From assembly GCA_009917405.1 (NCBI GenBank), contig QZED01000009.1, positions 1-50,585 on the forward strand: 50,585 bases of DNA, given 5' to 3'. Positions 1 to 8,188 of the stretch are shown here, piece by piece. The notes under the pieces were generated by a model that was not told where the DNA came from, made no database searches, and worked only from the letters and a program-made list of their open reading frames with translations. Numbering within the stretch: the first letter of the stretch is position 1; each line of letters opens with the position of its first letter. The translations under genes and the position numbers were made by a program. The DNA is from a bacterium c-19 (GTDB lineage Bacteria > Bacillota_I > Bacilli_A > Erysipelotrichales > Erysipelotrichaceae).

Positions 1-70
1 ACAAACCTCCTTCTTTACTTTTGTTAGCTGCCAGGCCAACTTTATTGTACAGAAGGAGGTTTGTTTTTTT
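1..70 (+). terminator. Long inverted repeat at the window edge, terminator-like
   Basis: Bases 1-14 and 51-64 are perfect reverse complements (14 bp), and the right arm runs into seven T on the + strand. This looks like a terminator for a gene left of the window. The right arm contains AAGGAGG on the + strand; on the minus strand the arm at 1-14 also reads AAGGAGG followed by TTTGT at the very edge. The structure could therefore instead be a ribosome-binding-site hairpin of a minus-strand gene starting just outside. The window edge prevents a choice. Confidence 0.45.
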
Positions 71-89
71 CTACAGTATAACATCTTTT

Positions 90-110
90 ACCACATGCAT
101 AGCATGTGGT
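90..110. repeat. Perfect 9-bp inverted repeat, 3-base loop
   Basis: ACCACATGC and GCATGTGGT face each other around ATA. There is no U-tract on either side, so it is not an obvious terminator. It could be a protein-binding site or an RNA hairpin; no function is assigned. Confidence 0.4.
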
Positions 111-121
111 ATTCGCTTCGC

Positions 122-161
122 AATAAAAAAGGCGATACAGTAATTCTGAATCGACCTTTTT
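122..161 (-). terminator. Intrinsic terminator of the YhfC-like gene
   Basis: On the minus strand AAAAAGGTCGAT pairs with ATCGCCTTTTTT (one bulge). An inner CAG/CTG extends the stem and a T-run follows. It lies directly after the stop codon of the gene ending at 164. Confidence 0.75.
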
Positions 162-163
162 CA

Positions 164-928
164 TTAATAGCCTTCTTCTAATGCCTGTTCTCCTTCATTT
201 TTACCAAGCTCAATCTGATGATCCTCAGCCATCGCATGATAAGTCTGAAGGATATGGATACAAGCAAGTATTGCGATTAGTATCATTGTCGCCGCATACA
301 TCCACAGATCTTGATTCGCAAAGTAAAACTGATAGCTGATGAAGGTATATAACAGCTGTAAAGCTACGGTAATTACAAGGTGTTTGATCAACCTCTGTTT
401 CACAAAACCTCTTACGATAATTAAATACAAGGCGATATGGAAACAGACAGCGCTTATTTGTGCCGCAAGATCGACAAACATATCGGCAAGGGAGCGATGA
501 AAAAACAGTTCTGTCACTGTCGTTCCTGTTTCATCACCGACTTGCAGAATCATCAGCTGAATCATATAGAATAAGACAAACTGAAATAAAATTTCACAAA
601 AGGCGTGTCCTGCGCCTGCACTCAATGCCCCGCTCCAACTCAGCCGGTCACTTAAGGTCCAACGCACAATCAGATAACGTGCCGCACTTGCGGCTAATGC
701 GCTGAACGCACCGACAAATACTAACATCGCGGTGTGATCATTCATAGAAAACTGACTCATCGAAAACAGCGGCAGTTGAAACAGTACCTGAGAAAAGAAA
801 TATCCCAACCCGCCCGCAAAGACAATACCGAAGCTGCCGGGAAAGCGGCGATGCAGCCATATAACTGTCGCTGCCATCATCAACAAGACACTTACAACAG
901 TAACGGCTATGATAACCTCACTGTTCAT
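164..928 (-). CDS. YhfC-like integral membrane protein (putative intramembrane protease family)
   Basis: A 254-residue, strongly hydrophobic protein with about seven membrane segments. A GAGHAFCE stretch around residues 104-111 resembles the GHG-x-x-E signature of the YhfC intramembrane metalloprotease-like family, whose substrate is unknown. The ATG overlaps the stop of the upstream UPF0145 gene by one base (TAATG). No separate ribosome binding site is visible, so translation is probably coupled. The two genes form an operon ending at the terminator at 122-161. The family call rests on hydrophobic pattern and this motif, so a generic multi-pass membrane protein remains possible. Confidence 0.6.
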   Translation of the reverse strand: MNSEVIIAVTVVSVLLMMAATVIWLHRRFPGSFGIVFAGGLGYFFSQVLFQLPLFSMSQFSMNDHTAMLVFVGAFSALAASAARYLIVRWTLSDRLSWSGALSAGAGHAFCEILFQFVLFYMIQLMILQVGDETGTTVTELFFHRSLADMFVDLAAQISAVCFHIALYLIIVRGFVKQRLIKHLVITVALQLLYTFISYQFYFANQDLWMYAATMILIAILACIHILQTYHAMAEDHQIELGKNEGEQALEEGY

Positions 929-1239
929 TATTTTAATTTAACAGCGGTTCCGTATGCAATTACTTCGGCAGCGCCTGCCATGATCGAACTGTTTGCGTAA
1001 CGGAAGGAAACGATCGCATCTGCACCGATTCCCTGCGCTTCCTCTACCATGCGTTTCGTCGCCAATGCTCTTGCTTCATCCATCATTTTAGTATAAGACT
1101 TTAACTCTCCACCGACTAAAGTCTTGAAAGAGCTGCCAATATCCTTTCCGATGTTCTTTGATTGGATGGTACTGCCTTTCACCAATCCCAACGTTTCATA
1201 ATCCTTTCCTGCAATCATTTCTGTTGTCACAATTAACAT
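928..1239 (-). CDS. UPF0145 / YbjQ-family protein
   Basis: A 103-residue protein that is full length for the UPF0145 (YbjQ, PF01906) family. It opens with MLIVTTEMIAGK and contains the family's conserved GADAIVSFRY stretch near residue 75 and a central LVGGELKSYT. Members form small alpha/beta pentamers; a heavy-metal-binding role has been proposed but not proven. The start is supported by AGGAGG eight bases upstream. It overlaps the membrane protein gene downstream by one base, suggesting a shared operon, although no functional link is evident. Confidence 0.85.
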   Translation of the reverse strand: MLIVTTEMIAGKDYETLGLVKGSTIQSKNIGKDIGSSFKTLVGGELKSYTKMMDEARALATKRMVEEAQGIGADAIVSFRYANSSIMAGAAEVIAYGTAVKLK

Positions 1240-1357
1240 ATTCTCGTCCTCCTTTTTACTTTTTAATTATAAGCGTTTTATACTGATTTGTGAAGTCCTG
1301 CTTTTTCATATTATTATGAAATTACCGTCAGAACTTCATTATCTATCTTATTCAAAT

Positions 1358-2110
1358 TCAGGCAATTTCTTTCACAAACAGAAAACGTTTTTCATTAGAT
1401 TCCTCCGACATGTATTCCCACTGATCAACGGAAAAGCACTTTAACTGTTCCGGTGTATTTATCCGATGCTTCATAATATATTCTGTCATATTACCACGTG
1501 CAGTTTTGGCATAAGTGGTAATCGTCTTGCGCACACCGCTTTTTATGACTTGGAAATCAACGGTAATCATTCGCTCATTTTTGTTTAAATACGGGGTGAT
1601 TGCCTGACTGTATTCTTTACTGGCAAGGTTGATATACACCTGATCATCATTATCCTGCCGCAATGAACGCATTAATGCATCACTCCAAAAAGAATATAAA
1701 TTATCAATACGCTGTGAAAGACCTTTTGCCTGCATTTCTAGACGATACGGATAAATACTGTCTAAAGGTCTCAGACAACCGTATAATCCGGAGATAATCC
1801 GCAAATGAGCTTGTGCAAATTGTACAGCTTCCTTTTCCCACGTATCCGTATGCATCGAATGAAATACTAAGCCGCTGTAAGTAAATAAAGCAGGTGTACC
1901 TGAAAGATCAAAACGCAGCTTTTGAAAGCGACCTTGTGTCTGTAATGCCATCTTTGCATTTACATTCATAATATTCATAATCGCTTCATCATTATATGTT
2001 TGAATCAATTCTGCCAAGCATTCGGCTTCCGCACAAAATTGCGGCTGCGTCATCGGAAGATCGTATGTTCTCGGCTTCATATTCTTTGTCGGCGCTATAA
2101 ATGTAATCAT
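1358..2110 (-). CDS. yaaA: Peroxide stress protein YaaA (UPF0246)
   Basis: A 250-residue YaaA/DUF328 protein. The N-terminus MITFIAPTKNM matches the family's start, and the PLDSIYPYRLEM segment near residue 118 and the CGCLRPL-type stretch before it are characteristic (here YGCLRPLDSIYPYRL). YaaA proteins limit free iron and oxidative DNA damage during peroxide stress in E. coli. I chose the second ATG (2110) because GAGG lies seven bases before it; the ATG at 2116 would be only one base from that site. Single-gene unit; no peroxide operator was recognised upstream. Confidence 0.9.
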   Translation of the reverse strand: MITFIAPTKNMKPRTYDLPMTQPQFCAEAECLAELIQTYNDEAIMNIMNVNAKMALQTQGRFQKLRFDLSGTPALFTYSGLVFHSMHTDTWEKEAVQFAQAHLRIISGLYGCLRPLDSIYPYRLEMQAKGLSQRIDNLYSFWSDALMRSLRQDNDDQVYINLASKEYSQAITPYLNKNERMITVDFQVIKSGVRKTITTYAKTARGNMTEYIMKHRINTPEQLKCFSVDQWEYMSEESNEKRFLFVKEIA

Positions 2111-2275
2111 ATTCATACCTCATTTCTTGAGTATTGTATTATGGAAAAATAAGAAAGTCAATTCATTAAAGTTTAAAAGATTTTATTCTATTATACAATA
2201 ATCATATATGAACAACTTCGCAAAGCATTTCACTTGTGGGAAAACGGTTTTGTCAGATGAAATAAATCAAATAAC

Positions 2276-2315
2276 ATATAAAAGCCGTACAGCTTTTGCT
2301 TAAGTACGACTTTTT
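2276..2315 (-). terminator. Terminator of large surface protein gene
   Basis: On the minus strand AAAGTCGTAC pairs with GTACGGCTTT (one G-U pair), followed by TTAT. It lies about 12 bases after the stop codon of the surface protein gene. Confidence 0.7.
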
Positions 2316-2325
2316 AGTATGCATT

Positions 2326-5300
2326 TTATTTCGTTTTTGCTTTATCTTTGTTTTTCTTATATAACAATACGCACATAACATTCAAACCAAAGACACATGC
2401 AAAGATATAGTGGTTTATTACTGTGTAATCTGCGGTAAGCGCACCGCCGATCGAATTTCCCGGGTAATAAACACCTTTTACATCGGTATCATTACCTGAC
2501 TGATCAGGCTGTTCGGGTTTCGGATCATCCGGATTTGTCGGTTTACTCGGTTCATTCGGTGTATCGGGTTCCTTTGTCTCATCGAAAATCATTGTATCAT
2601 ACGGTACATCACCATCGACGTTTTTATTCGGTTTCCACTCGGTAATATCCTTAATGTTTTCATCAGGAGTACCGTCTCCGTCGGTGTCTACGTTAATATC
2701 CGGTTTGCCGTCCCCATCTCCGTCGATATTGGTATCAGGGATTCCGTCCCCATCAATATCGATATTAATATCCGGTTTCCCATCACCGTCAATATCAACA
2801 TTGACATCCGGACTGCCGTCTCCGTTAGTATCAATATTCAAATACGGTTTACATTCAATATCCGTATCATAGCTGAAGCCTTGGAATGCATAATCCTTTT
2901 TCGGCGTCCACGGCGTATGAACGGTACCGATATTGATACTTGGCGTCATTTGATCCTTTGCGATATTGAAATCTGCTTTCATGTCACCGTTCGTATCAAT
3001 ATTGATATTCGGAATACCGTCATCATCCGTATCAACATTAATGACTGCTTTTACACTTGTTCCTGTACAGTATTCTTCAAGGATATTGTTTTCAGGATCT
3101 GCCTTCACACACTTTGTCGGCTTCCAATCAGTTTTCTTCAGAATCACTAAATTCAGATCGGGCTTGCCGTCATGATCGGTATCGATATTCAAATCAGGCA
3201 CTCCGTCACCGTCACTGTCAATATTTAAGTCAGGGATTCCATCGCCGTCGCGATCTCCATTAATCACGATCCATTTACTTTCATCGTTTGGATCTTTCCA
3301 CTTGATGTTTAGATCAGGACATCCATCTCCATCCGGATCATTGAAATCAGGTTTACCGTCTTTATCAACATCAACGTCGATCTTCTTTAATTCCAACTCA
3401 TGACAGCTTTCTTTGTTTGTATTTTCTGCATTGTCTGTCGGAATCACGCATACTTTGTATTTTCCGGTTGTTTCACTAATCGTGATAATTGCTTTCTCTT
3501 TTGTGACTGTCAGTTTACCCTCTTTGATCAATTCTTCACCTGATCGAGCCGTAGTGTCTAACTTATAGACTGTATAACTTATTTCTTTAGTTCCGCTGAC
3601 CTTTAAGTCATCTTTCGCATCACTTGTCGTAATCTCAAATGATGTTCCCGGCTTGAAGAAAATACCACCGCTGAGTTTGTTAATAATATCTTGTAACTTA
3701 TTGTTTGTATCCTTTGCTTTTATCGTTTTAACCTTTGGTGCAGTTTTATCTATCTTGATAATTTCTTGTTTCTCTTTTGTGATTGCGCCACTGTCCTTTT
3801 TCATCCAAAAGTTCTGCGCAGTTTCACCCTCTCTTGTAAAAGTGAGCTGTGCCGGATTCCATGTACTTTGATCAAAGGATAAATGAATATACTCTTGATG
3901 ATCACTGATGATATTTACATCTTGATTCGTCCACTTGCCTTCATATGCAGTGTTATTACCGTCATTGATTTCTAAGTGATACCAATCATCCTCGATATTA
4001 TCTTCCTTAACGGTCATTATCTCCTCTTTGAATTTAAAACTGTAGTTTGGATAAGTCTTATTTAATATATTACTGTCTCCCTTGATTGGATAGCTTCCTG
4101 CATTACTGTTGGTCTTCGCCGTTGTGCTTAACTTGATGTCATTTGCTTGAATCACATCCTGTACACCATTCCATGTGACTAATTGATTCTTAAAATCTTG
4201 ATAGGTTAAACTTGGATTTTGTTCTCCCTTATATTTCTCTTGATCATCGATTGTAATTTCAATCGGTTTCGGTAATACCGTTACTTGTACTTTTTTGCTT
4301 AACGGTGATTCGCCGTCTGCCGTTCTCGTTACCGTTATCGTTGTTTTCTTACTTCCGCTGTTTTTTATTGCATCAAATTCTGCCTTGTTTCCTGTGACAG
4401 TAGGGTTCGATATATAAGTTGTATCGTCAATCTCAAACGTATATTGTACATTCGTACTGTCCGCATCATATTGTGTACTCTTTATTGTGAAGTGATCACC
4501 ATAGATAATCTGCCCCGGACTTGTGATCGCTAAGACATTTTCATCAGGCCCCATGATATGAATTGTTCCGTCGGCTTCCGCTACTTTGTAGTTTCGATCC
4601 ATCGGTTTCGTCGCATGGATCTTAATATCTTTTCCTGTTTCTCCGCTATAGTTATAATCAATTACTTTATTATCATTCGTCCATGCGATTGTATGATCCT
4701 CATTACTGTCTACTTCAATCAATACATCTCCTGATGTATCGACAACTCCGTCTACTTCAATTACAGGTTCAACTTTTCCTTTACCATTCACAACATAGAT
4801 TGGATTTTCCGCAAACGTAATTACTCTTGTGCCTTTCTCTATATTAATCGGTAATTCAATCGTTTTATCACTATAATTACCACTTGAATCATGACTCGTT
4901 GCTTGTACAATCACTTTTCCCATTTGATTATTAAGACTCGCATTCAGAATCGTTACCAAACCATTGGCATCTACTGAGATCACATCTGTAGGACTTCCCG
5001 CTTTTAATTGATACGTTACACTACTTCCTGTAGGATTTCCTGCCGTATAGAGCTGAAAGGTTTTGTTTGGCGCATATACCTCACTGTATGCCTTATAGCT
5101 GCTTCCATCTTTTGGCAGCTCATTTCCTGCATTATCTGTGTAAATGAAGTTTTGTGAACCTGCCGTTACCGTGAAAGTCAATTCCGCTGTTGCGTTTGCC
5201 TGTCCTATTCCACCCTGCTTTTCTGCAACGATTGTTACCGTTCCTACTCCATGAATTGTGATTGATCCGCTGTCTTCATTTATCTCTATGATATTTGTTG

Positions 5301-7866
5301 AGCCATCTTTGATACTATACTTCACCGGGTTACTGTTACTGCTTCCTTTGACTGTCGCATACACTGTCACATTCGTATCTGTTGCTTTAGCACTCTTTGT
5401 CGTTATCGCTACATTGGAGCTGCTGTTCTCATAGAACTTCAAATCCTCTGCCGCTGCCATTCCGACATTGATTGTTACCGGTATTTCTTTCGTACTCCAT
5501 TTATCACTCACTGTTACAGTAATCGTATAGCTTCCTACTGCCAAATTCGCTTTTGTGGTGATTACACCTGTGCTTGCATTTACCGCAAAGAAGCTTCCGT
5601 CTCCATCAGTCTTTAATCCGTACGTATAGGTGAATCTACTGCCTGTTACATCATCCGGCGTTCCCGGTGATCCTTTGATTGTTCCTATCGTTCCGTTGAT
5701 TTTAATGTTAGGATCATTCGCACTAAAGGTCGGTGTACTGATATCACTTGAATTGGCATGAGGGGTTACACTGCCGTTTACCTCTGCATAAACTACAATT
5801 TCTTTTTCTGCATAAGCTGAATTATAGTTATTGTTTCCGCTACTTGGATCATCATCTGCGGTTGCCCGTATTTTCACTTTTCCATAAGCACCGTTTCCTT
5901 TATAAGTTATCGCTCCTGTATCAGAATCAATATCAATCAGTCCGATATCACCGCCCACCTTTGAATACGTAATCTTTACATCACTGTTGTTTGGTGTGGC
6001 TGTTGCGCTTTCATTCCAAACTGTAGCTGCATCTGTGATTGATTTCTTCGTTTGATTGGAATCATCAAATGCCACTGTTAAGTTTGTCTTTTCCACTGTG
6101 AATGAGGTACATACCTTAGAATCAGATGTTGCCGCAGTCGGATCACCGTTCGCATCTACAGCACTTACACAAAATTTATAATCTCCTGCCTTCAATCCAC
6201 CGTTCACTAAATCAGGTGCATTACTTTTGATTTTCACATTCAGTGAGGTACTGCTTGAAGCACCGCTTGAATTTAATCCATCAATTTCGAAGTTTTGATA
6301 CGTATTATCACCATTTGATTCTACTGAATAAGTAAGCGGCATTATACCTTGCGGATTAATCGTAACCTTGCCTACAGTTTGACCTGCATTCACATTTTTA
6401 CTGAATTCATAATCATTTCCTGCAGAAGCTCCGCTTTGCGGTGCCTTTGTATAAGTCAGCTTATGCGTCTTTACAATTTCTAATTCTTGATAGGCTGACA
6501 ACGCTGATGATTCAGCCGGAGCCATGCTTGATTCGTTATACCCTTCATTCACCAATGCGATTTTATATTTTCCTTCATCAATTCCTGACAAATCCAATTC
6601 GTATTTATCTGCACCGTTCGCTGTCGCAACCGGAATATAGTATGCCAATTCATTATTTTTAAAGAATAATGCAGAGACTGTATTTACATCACCATCACTC
6701 GACCCTGCCGCCGCATTCGCATCAAGATAAATCGACGAATCTTTAACAGCCTTTGATATAGTTGTTGTATTCTTATTTTCAATATCATTGAATATAATTG
6801 AATGAGCGCCTGTATCATCAAGCAGTCGAAGCTTTAATTTATCATAATCTGATGTAGCTGTATAAATGTTAGAATAACTGCCGCTTAAATCAGGACTTGA
6901 ATTTTTTACTTTCGCATACGTACTTCCTGACCCCATACCTGTTGCGAATACTACATCGTTTAAATCTAATTCCGCACTTAATCGTAAACCACTTGTCGTA
7001 TTGGAAGAACAAGCGGATTTAGTACATTTGGGAGCAGTATCATATATAACATTTCCTGCTGAAGAAAACACAAAAACTCTTAAATCGGCATTTATACTGA
7101 GATCGGATCCGGCTGATAAAGTTTCTCCTACAAAGTAGTCCTGAACAAACGCTAAATCATTATTAGATAAATGGTAACCTCCGGATACGTTTATCTTGGA
7201 AGATCCGGAAATAGATAATAAAGTAAAACGATCACCAATAAAAAAACTTTGCGGATTTAAAAGACCATAATGTAAAAACTCTTCATATTGTGTTGCTAAT
7301 CCCGGCTGAAAATTTCTTTCATTATAAAGAAGTTGTAAATATTCGAAATTTCGATTTATCAGAATTTTTTTTGTTTTATTTGATATATTTGTGTTTACAT
7401 TTCTTAATTCTGACGCTATAACAGAAGTAGGCTCACTTGTCAGATAATCCTCAACCATAGTATAGGTACCCACCATCTGAACCGATGGATAAGAGGTGAA
7501 ACTAGGCGTATTCGTATATACTTCATTTTGCATCGCAAACCATCCTGTGATATTAGGAACAGATGTATCTAATGAATAAACTCCGCTACCATCGACCTGT
7601 GGTTGATACGTCTTATAGGTTTCCTTCAACAACAGAATAAAAGACATCGGATTACCGGATGCAGTATTAGAGCCTACATATACTTTATCACCTTTTACCA
7701 TTGATCCTGGACCGCCGGGTCCTATCCCTTTTTCACCTAATTTCATTGTGACAGAACTGCCTACATTATAAGCAGATGCAGCATCTAAATTCATATTGCT
7801 GTAGACATAGCCTATCGAGCAGAATCCTATTAAAGTTACTAATACGATGATTAATCTTTTCCACAT
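2326..7866 (-). CDS. Very large secreted, membrane-anchored surface protein (Ig/cadherin-like, MBG and Ca-type repeats)
   Basis: An 1846-residue protein starting MWKRLIIVLV, a signal peptide (about residues 1-32). This start has AAAGGA about nine bases upstream; the open frame extends 32 codons further but without a site. After an N-terminal region without a recognised fold come several beta-sandwich-like modules with cadherin-style phrases (DSDTGAIT, NASTGVIT). An MBG-type module follows at about 1200-1285 (KPIEITIDDQEKYKGEQNP), then an Ig-like module, then from about 1495 to 1742 aspartate-rich repeats of the form DxDGDGxPDxNI every 12 residues. A proline-rich linker, the phrase YYPGNSIGGALTAD, a hydrophobic segment and a lysine-rich tail close it. 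This architecture suits an adhesin displayed on the cell surface; its ligand is unknown. Its last third is nearly duplicated by the partial gene at the other end of the window. Confidence 0.85.
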   Translation of the reverse strand: MWKRLIIVLVTLIGFCSIGYVYSNMNLDAASAYNVGSSVTMKLGEKGIGPGGPGSMVKGDKVYVGSNTASGNPMSFILLLKETYKTYQPQVDGSGVYSLDTSVPNITGWFAMQNEVYTNTPSFTSYPSVQMVGTYTMVEDYLTSEPTSVIASELRNVNTNISNKTKKILINRNFEYLQLLYNERNFQPGLATQYEEFLHYGLLNPQSFFIGDRFTLLSISGSSKINVSGGYHLSNNDLAFVQDYFVGETLSAGSDLSINADLRVFVFSSAGNVIYDTAPKCTKSACSSNTTSGLRLSAELDLNDVVFATGMGSGSTYAKVKNSSPDLSGSYSNIYTATSDYDKLKLRLLDDTGAHSIIFNDIENKNTTTISKAVKDSSIYLDANAAAGSSDGDVNTVSALFFKNNELAYYIPVATANGADKYELDLSGIDEGKYKIALVNEGYNESSMAPAESSALSAYQELEIVKTHKLTYTKAPQSGASAGNDYEFSKNVNAGQTVGKVTINPQGIMPLTYSVESNGDNTYQNFEIDGLNSSGASSSTSLNVKIKSNAPDLVNGGLKAGDYKFCVSAVDANGDPTAATSDSKVCTSFTVEKTNLTVAFDDSNQTKKSITDAATVWNESATATPNNSDVKITYSKVGGDIGLIDIDSDTGAITYKGNGAYGKVKIRATADDDPSSGNNNYNSAYAEKEIVVYAEVNGSVTPHANSSDISTPTFSANDPNIKINGTIGTIKGSPGTPDDVTGSRFTYTYGLKTDGDGSFFAVNASTGVITTKANLAVGSYTITVTVSDKWSTKEIPVTINVGMAAAEDLKFYENSSSNVAITTKSAKATDTNVTVYATVKGSSNSNPVKYSIKDGSTNIIEINEDSGSITIHGVGTVTIVAEKQGGIGQANATAELTFTVTAGSQNFIYTDNAGNELPKDGSSYKAYSEVYAPNKTFQLYTAGNPTGSSVTYQLKAGSPTDVISVDANGLVTILNASLNNQMGKVIVQATSHDSSGNYSDKTIELPINIEKGTRVITFAENPIYVVNGKGKVEPVIEVDGVVDTSGDVLIEVDSNEDHTIAWTNDNKVIDYNYSGETGKDIKIHATKPMDRNYKVAEADGTIHIMGPDENVLAITSPGQIIYGDHFTIKSTQYDADSTNVQYTFEIDDTTYISNPTVTGNKAEFDAIKNSGSKKTTITVTRTADGESPLSKKVQVTVLPKPIEITIDDQEKYKGEQNPSLTYQDFKNQLVTWNGVQDVIQANDIKLSTTAKTNSNAGSYPIKGDSNILNKTYPNYSFKFKEEIMTVKEDNIEDDWYHLEINDGNNTAYEGKWTNQDVNIISDHQEYIHLSFDQSTWNPAQLTFTREGETAQNFWMKKDSGAITKEKQEIIKIDKTAPKVKTIKAKDTNNKLQDIINKLSGGIFFKPGTSFEITTSDAKDDLKVSGTKEISYTVYKLDTTARSGEELIKEGKLTVTKEKAIITISETTGKYKVCVIPTDNAENTNKESCHELELKKIDVDVDKDGKPDFNDPDGDGCPDLNIKWKDPNDESKWIVINGDRDGDGIPDLNIDSDGDGVPDLNIDTDHDGKPDLNLVILKKTDWKPTKCVKADPENNILEEYCTGTSVKAVINVDTDDDGIPNINIDTNGDMKADFNIAKDQMTPSINIGTVHTPWTPKKDYAFQGFSYDTDIECKPYLNIDTNGDGSPDVNVDIDGDGKPDINIDIDGDGIPDTNIDGDGDGKPDINVDTDGDGTPDENIKDITEWKPNKNVDGDVPYDTMIFDETKEPDTPNEPSKPTNPDDPKPEQPDQSGNDTDVKGVYYPGNSIGGALTADYTVINHYIFACVFGLNVMCVLLYKKNKDKAKTK
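2650..3390 (-). repeat. Tandem 36-base repeats encoding 12-residue Ca-type motifs
   Basis: Within the surface protein gene the units encode a 12-residue pattern, for example NIDTDGDGKPDL, resembling thrombospondin type 3 or dockerin calcium loops (aspartates at alternating positions and a glycine). Runs of units are separated by spacer modules that each hold a Trp-x-Pro-x-Lys phrase. The same periodicity creates false repetitive reading frames on the + strand. Copy number could vary by slippage or recombination. Confidence 0.8.
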
Positions 7867-7887
7867 ACAAATTTTTCCTTTCTTTTT

Positions 7888-7903
7888 GTCTACAAATGTA
7901 GAC
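7888..7903 (-). promoter_or_regulatory. Perfect 16-base palindrome with a TACA-AA-TGTA core, upstream of surface gene
   Basis: GTCTAC and GTAGAC flank AAAT about 20 bases before the start codon of the large surface gene. The core TACANNTGTA is the published form of operators for BlaI/MecI/CopY-family repressors. It could act as a repressor site or as a 5' leader hairpin beside the ribosome binding site. No such repressor gene lies in the window, so the assignment is by resemblance only. The rest of the 320-base gap (7904-8132) is AT-rich and I see no gene in it. Confidence 0.45.
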
Positions 7904-8132
7904 GTTATGAAACAGGTGTTTTTATATAAAAAATCAAAAGGTGCTTCATTTCGCAGCGACATTCATACACTTATGCGCTCCCCTTTTCAGAAAAAAGGTT
8001 CAAAAATATCAGAAAAAATTTTAATTTTTTTACTTCCCTTATTTAAAATAATATTATCAGTATTTTTACACAAAATCATCAAGTAAATTATGGAAATTAG
8101 ATCATTTATATATAATTCAGATATAAAATAAG

Positions 8133-8163
8133 CAAAAATAAAAGCTTATAAAAATAAGCCTTT
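8133..8163 (-). terminator. Terminator of the sigma factor gene
   Basis: On the minus strand AAGGCTTAT pairs with ATAAGCTTT (one G-U) and is followed by TATTTTTG. It ends the sigma gene, so the surface protein gene is a separate transcription unit. Confidence 0.65.
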
Positions 8164-8188
8164 AAAACAAAATATATCTTTTCATAAA

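Noticed and set aside
1-64. GCTGCCAGGC resembling the 3' end of a 5S rRNA
   Set aside because: The upstream bases do not match a 5S rRNA and the segment is the loop of a hairpin; too short to support an rRNA call.
2654-3263. Repetitive + strand frames rich in Ser-Pro-Ser-x-Ser
   Set aside because: They are antisense readings of the aspartate-rich repeat array and lack ribosome binding sites.
2640-3390. CRISPR-like array from regularly spaced repeats
   Set aside because: The 36-base periodicity is coding repeats in frame, without unique spacers between identical repeats.
7867-7962. 32-codon N-terminal extension of the surface protein
   Set aside because: The internal ATG at 7866 has a ribosome binding site and begins a normal signal peptide; the extension crosses the palindrome.
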